DNA of 16,673 nucleotides from Clostridiaceae bacterium. GTDB taxonomy: Bacteria > Bacillota_A > Clostridia > Clostridiales > Clostridiaceae. Numbering within the stretch: the stretch's first letter is position 1; every line of letters begins with the position of its first letter. The stretch lies in contig JAQSXU010000084.1 in assembly GCA_029256485.1 (NCBI GenBank), positions 1-16,673 of the forward strand. The letters are read 5' to 3'. Made by a program: the position numbers and the translations under genes. Positions 16,405-16,673 of the stretch are shown here, one piece after another. The notes under the pieces were generated by a model, which worked only from the letters and a program-made list of their open reading frames with translations, had not been told where the DNA came from and searched no databases.

Positions 16405-16454
16405 TAACTGCCTCTAATGCATAACTCGAAAGAGATTGTGTGTGGAGGCAGTTA
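16405..16454 (+). terminator. Intrinsic terminator
   Basis: TAACTGCCTC (16405-16414) and GAGGCAGTTA (16445-16454) form a perfect 10-bp stem, followed by TTTTTATG. Inside the 30-nt loop, CTC-GAAA-GAG (16425-16434) can form a small tetraloop hairpin. It closes the levR/small-protein/decayed-ORF stretch and separates it from the sigma-54 promoter at 16621. Confidence 0.7.
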
Positions 16455-16495
16455 TTTTTATGTAAATGTGTGTTAATTCAATTAGATTAATAGAT

Positions 16496-16527
16496 AAACT
16501 GTGTTAATTATAATTAAAAGTATGTAA
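16496..16527 (+). promoter_or_regulatory. Probable upstream activator sequence for the second sigma-54 promoter
   Basis: This stretch matches 12514-12545 at 28 of 32 positions and contains the perfect 14-bp palindrome TTAATTATAATTAA (16504-16517). It lies about 122 bp upstream of the -24 element at 16621, a standard distance for a sigma-54 activator site. A related TGTGTTAATT occurs at 16469-16478, 31 bp upstream of the copy at 16500. Confidence 0.55.
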
Positions 16528-16587
16528 ATTTTAAAAGTATAGTGTAAATTAAAATACTTTAGTACTGAGAAATTACTTAAAAAGGCG

Positions 16588-16610
16588 GCATATATACATA
16601 TGCTTTTTTT
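16588..16610 (+). terminator. Short hairpin with T-run just upstream of the sigma-54 promoter
   Basis: GCATAT (16588-16593) and ATATGC (16598-16603) form a 6-bp stem with a 4-nt loop directly followed by seven T (16604-16610). The shape is that of an intrinsic terminator, but the stem is weak. It may insulate the following promoter from read-through. Confidence 0.35.
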
Positions 16611-16620
16611 ACACTCTTAG

Positions 16621-16637
16621 TTGGCACGGTAATTGCT
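16621..16637 (+). promoter_or_regulatory. Sigma-54 (-24/-12) promoter, likely for a PTS operon beyond the window
   Basis: TTGGCACGGTAATTGCT is a near-perfect sigma-54 promoter, with GG (16623-16624) and GC (16635-16636) exactly 12 bp apart. Together with its upstream TTTACAC block (16608-16614), 25 of 30 positions match the promoter in front of the LevR-type gene. No coding start is visible in the remaining 36 bases. LevR-type activators normally drive adjacent mannose-family PTS genes. Confidence 0.88.
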
Positions 16638-16673
16638 TTATATATTGGTGTAGAAATAATAAATGTGACAGTA

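Overview
The window is AT-rich (roughly 28-30% GC by eye) and has strong AGGAGG-type ribosome binding sites, several TTG starts and Firmicute-type regulators. It fits a saccharolytic Clostridium (sensu stricto) chromosome. The genus is an inference from codon use and gene families; no rRNA or marker gene is present.

Layout. Positions 1-886 hold the tail of a probable glycosyltransferase, a 5'-truncated VOC-family remnant and an intact GNAT acetyltransferase. Positions 917-1008 are a GC-rich non-coding island that can fold into a three-way junction. Positions 1109-2139 (minus strand) encode a LacI-family regulator broken by a frameshift plus an apparent small deletion. From a sigma-A promoter at 2351-2378, set among five copies of a short AAATGTAAAAT direct repeat, runs a beta-fructoside locus: two CUT1 ABC permeases, a lipoprotein solute-binding protein, an intercistronic hairpin, a GH32 beta-fructofuranosidase, a PfkB fructokinase and a GH13 sucrose phosphorylase. 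A methyl-accepting chemotaxis protein follows (10527-12344).

The right end is a sigma-54 regulatory module. A 947-residue LevR-type activator (AAA+, PRD1, EIIA-Man-like, EIIB-like, PRD2) has a -24/-12 promoter in front of it. A small three-helix membrane protein and a decayed ORF follow. A second, nearly identical -24/-12 promoter ends the window, presumably driving a PTS operon beyond the edge. Both promoters have a shared 32-bp element 122-143 bp upstream, and the first also has four TGTGT motifs spaced 20-21 bp apart.

How it works together (inference). The ABC system imports sucrose or short fructo-oligosaccharides using an ATPase encoded elsewhere. GH32 hydrolyses them, sucrose phosphorylase splits sucrose with phosphate to glucose-1-phosphate and fructose, and fructokinase makes fructose-6-phosphate. 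The LevR protein would sense PTS flux and switch on the downstream PTS, and possibly its own gene. No wholly new system is evident. The most interesting unexplained structures are the repeat-flanked sucrose promoter with its broken neighbouring repressor, the duplicated sigma-54 control region, and the structured island at 917-1008.
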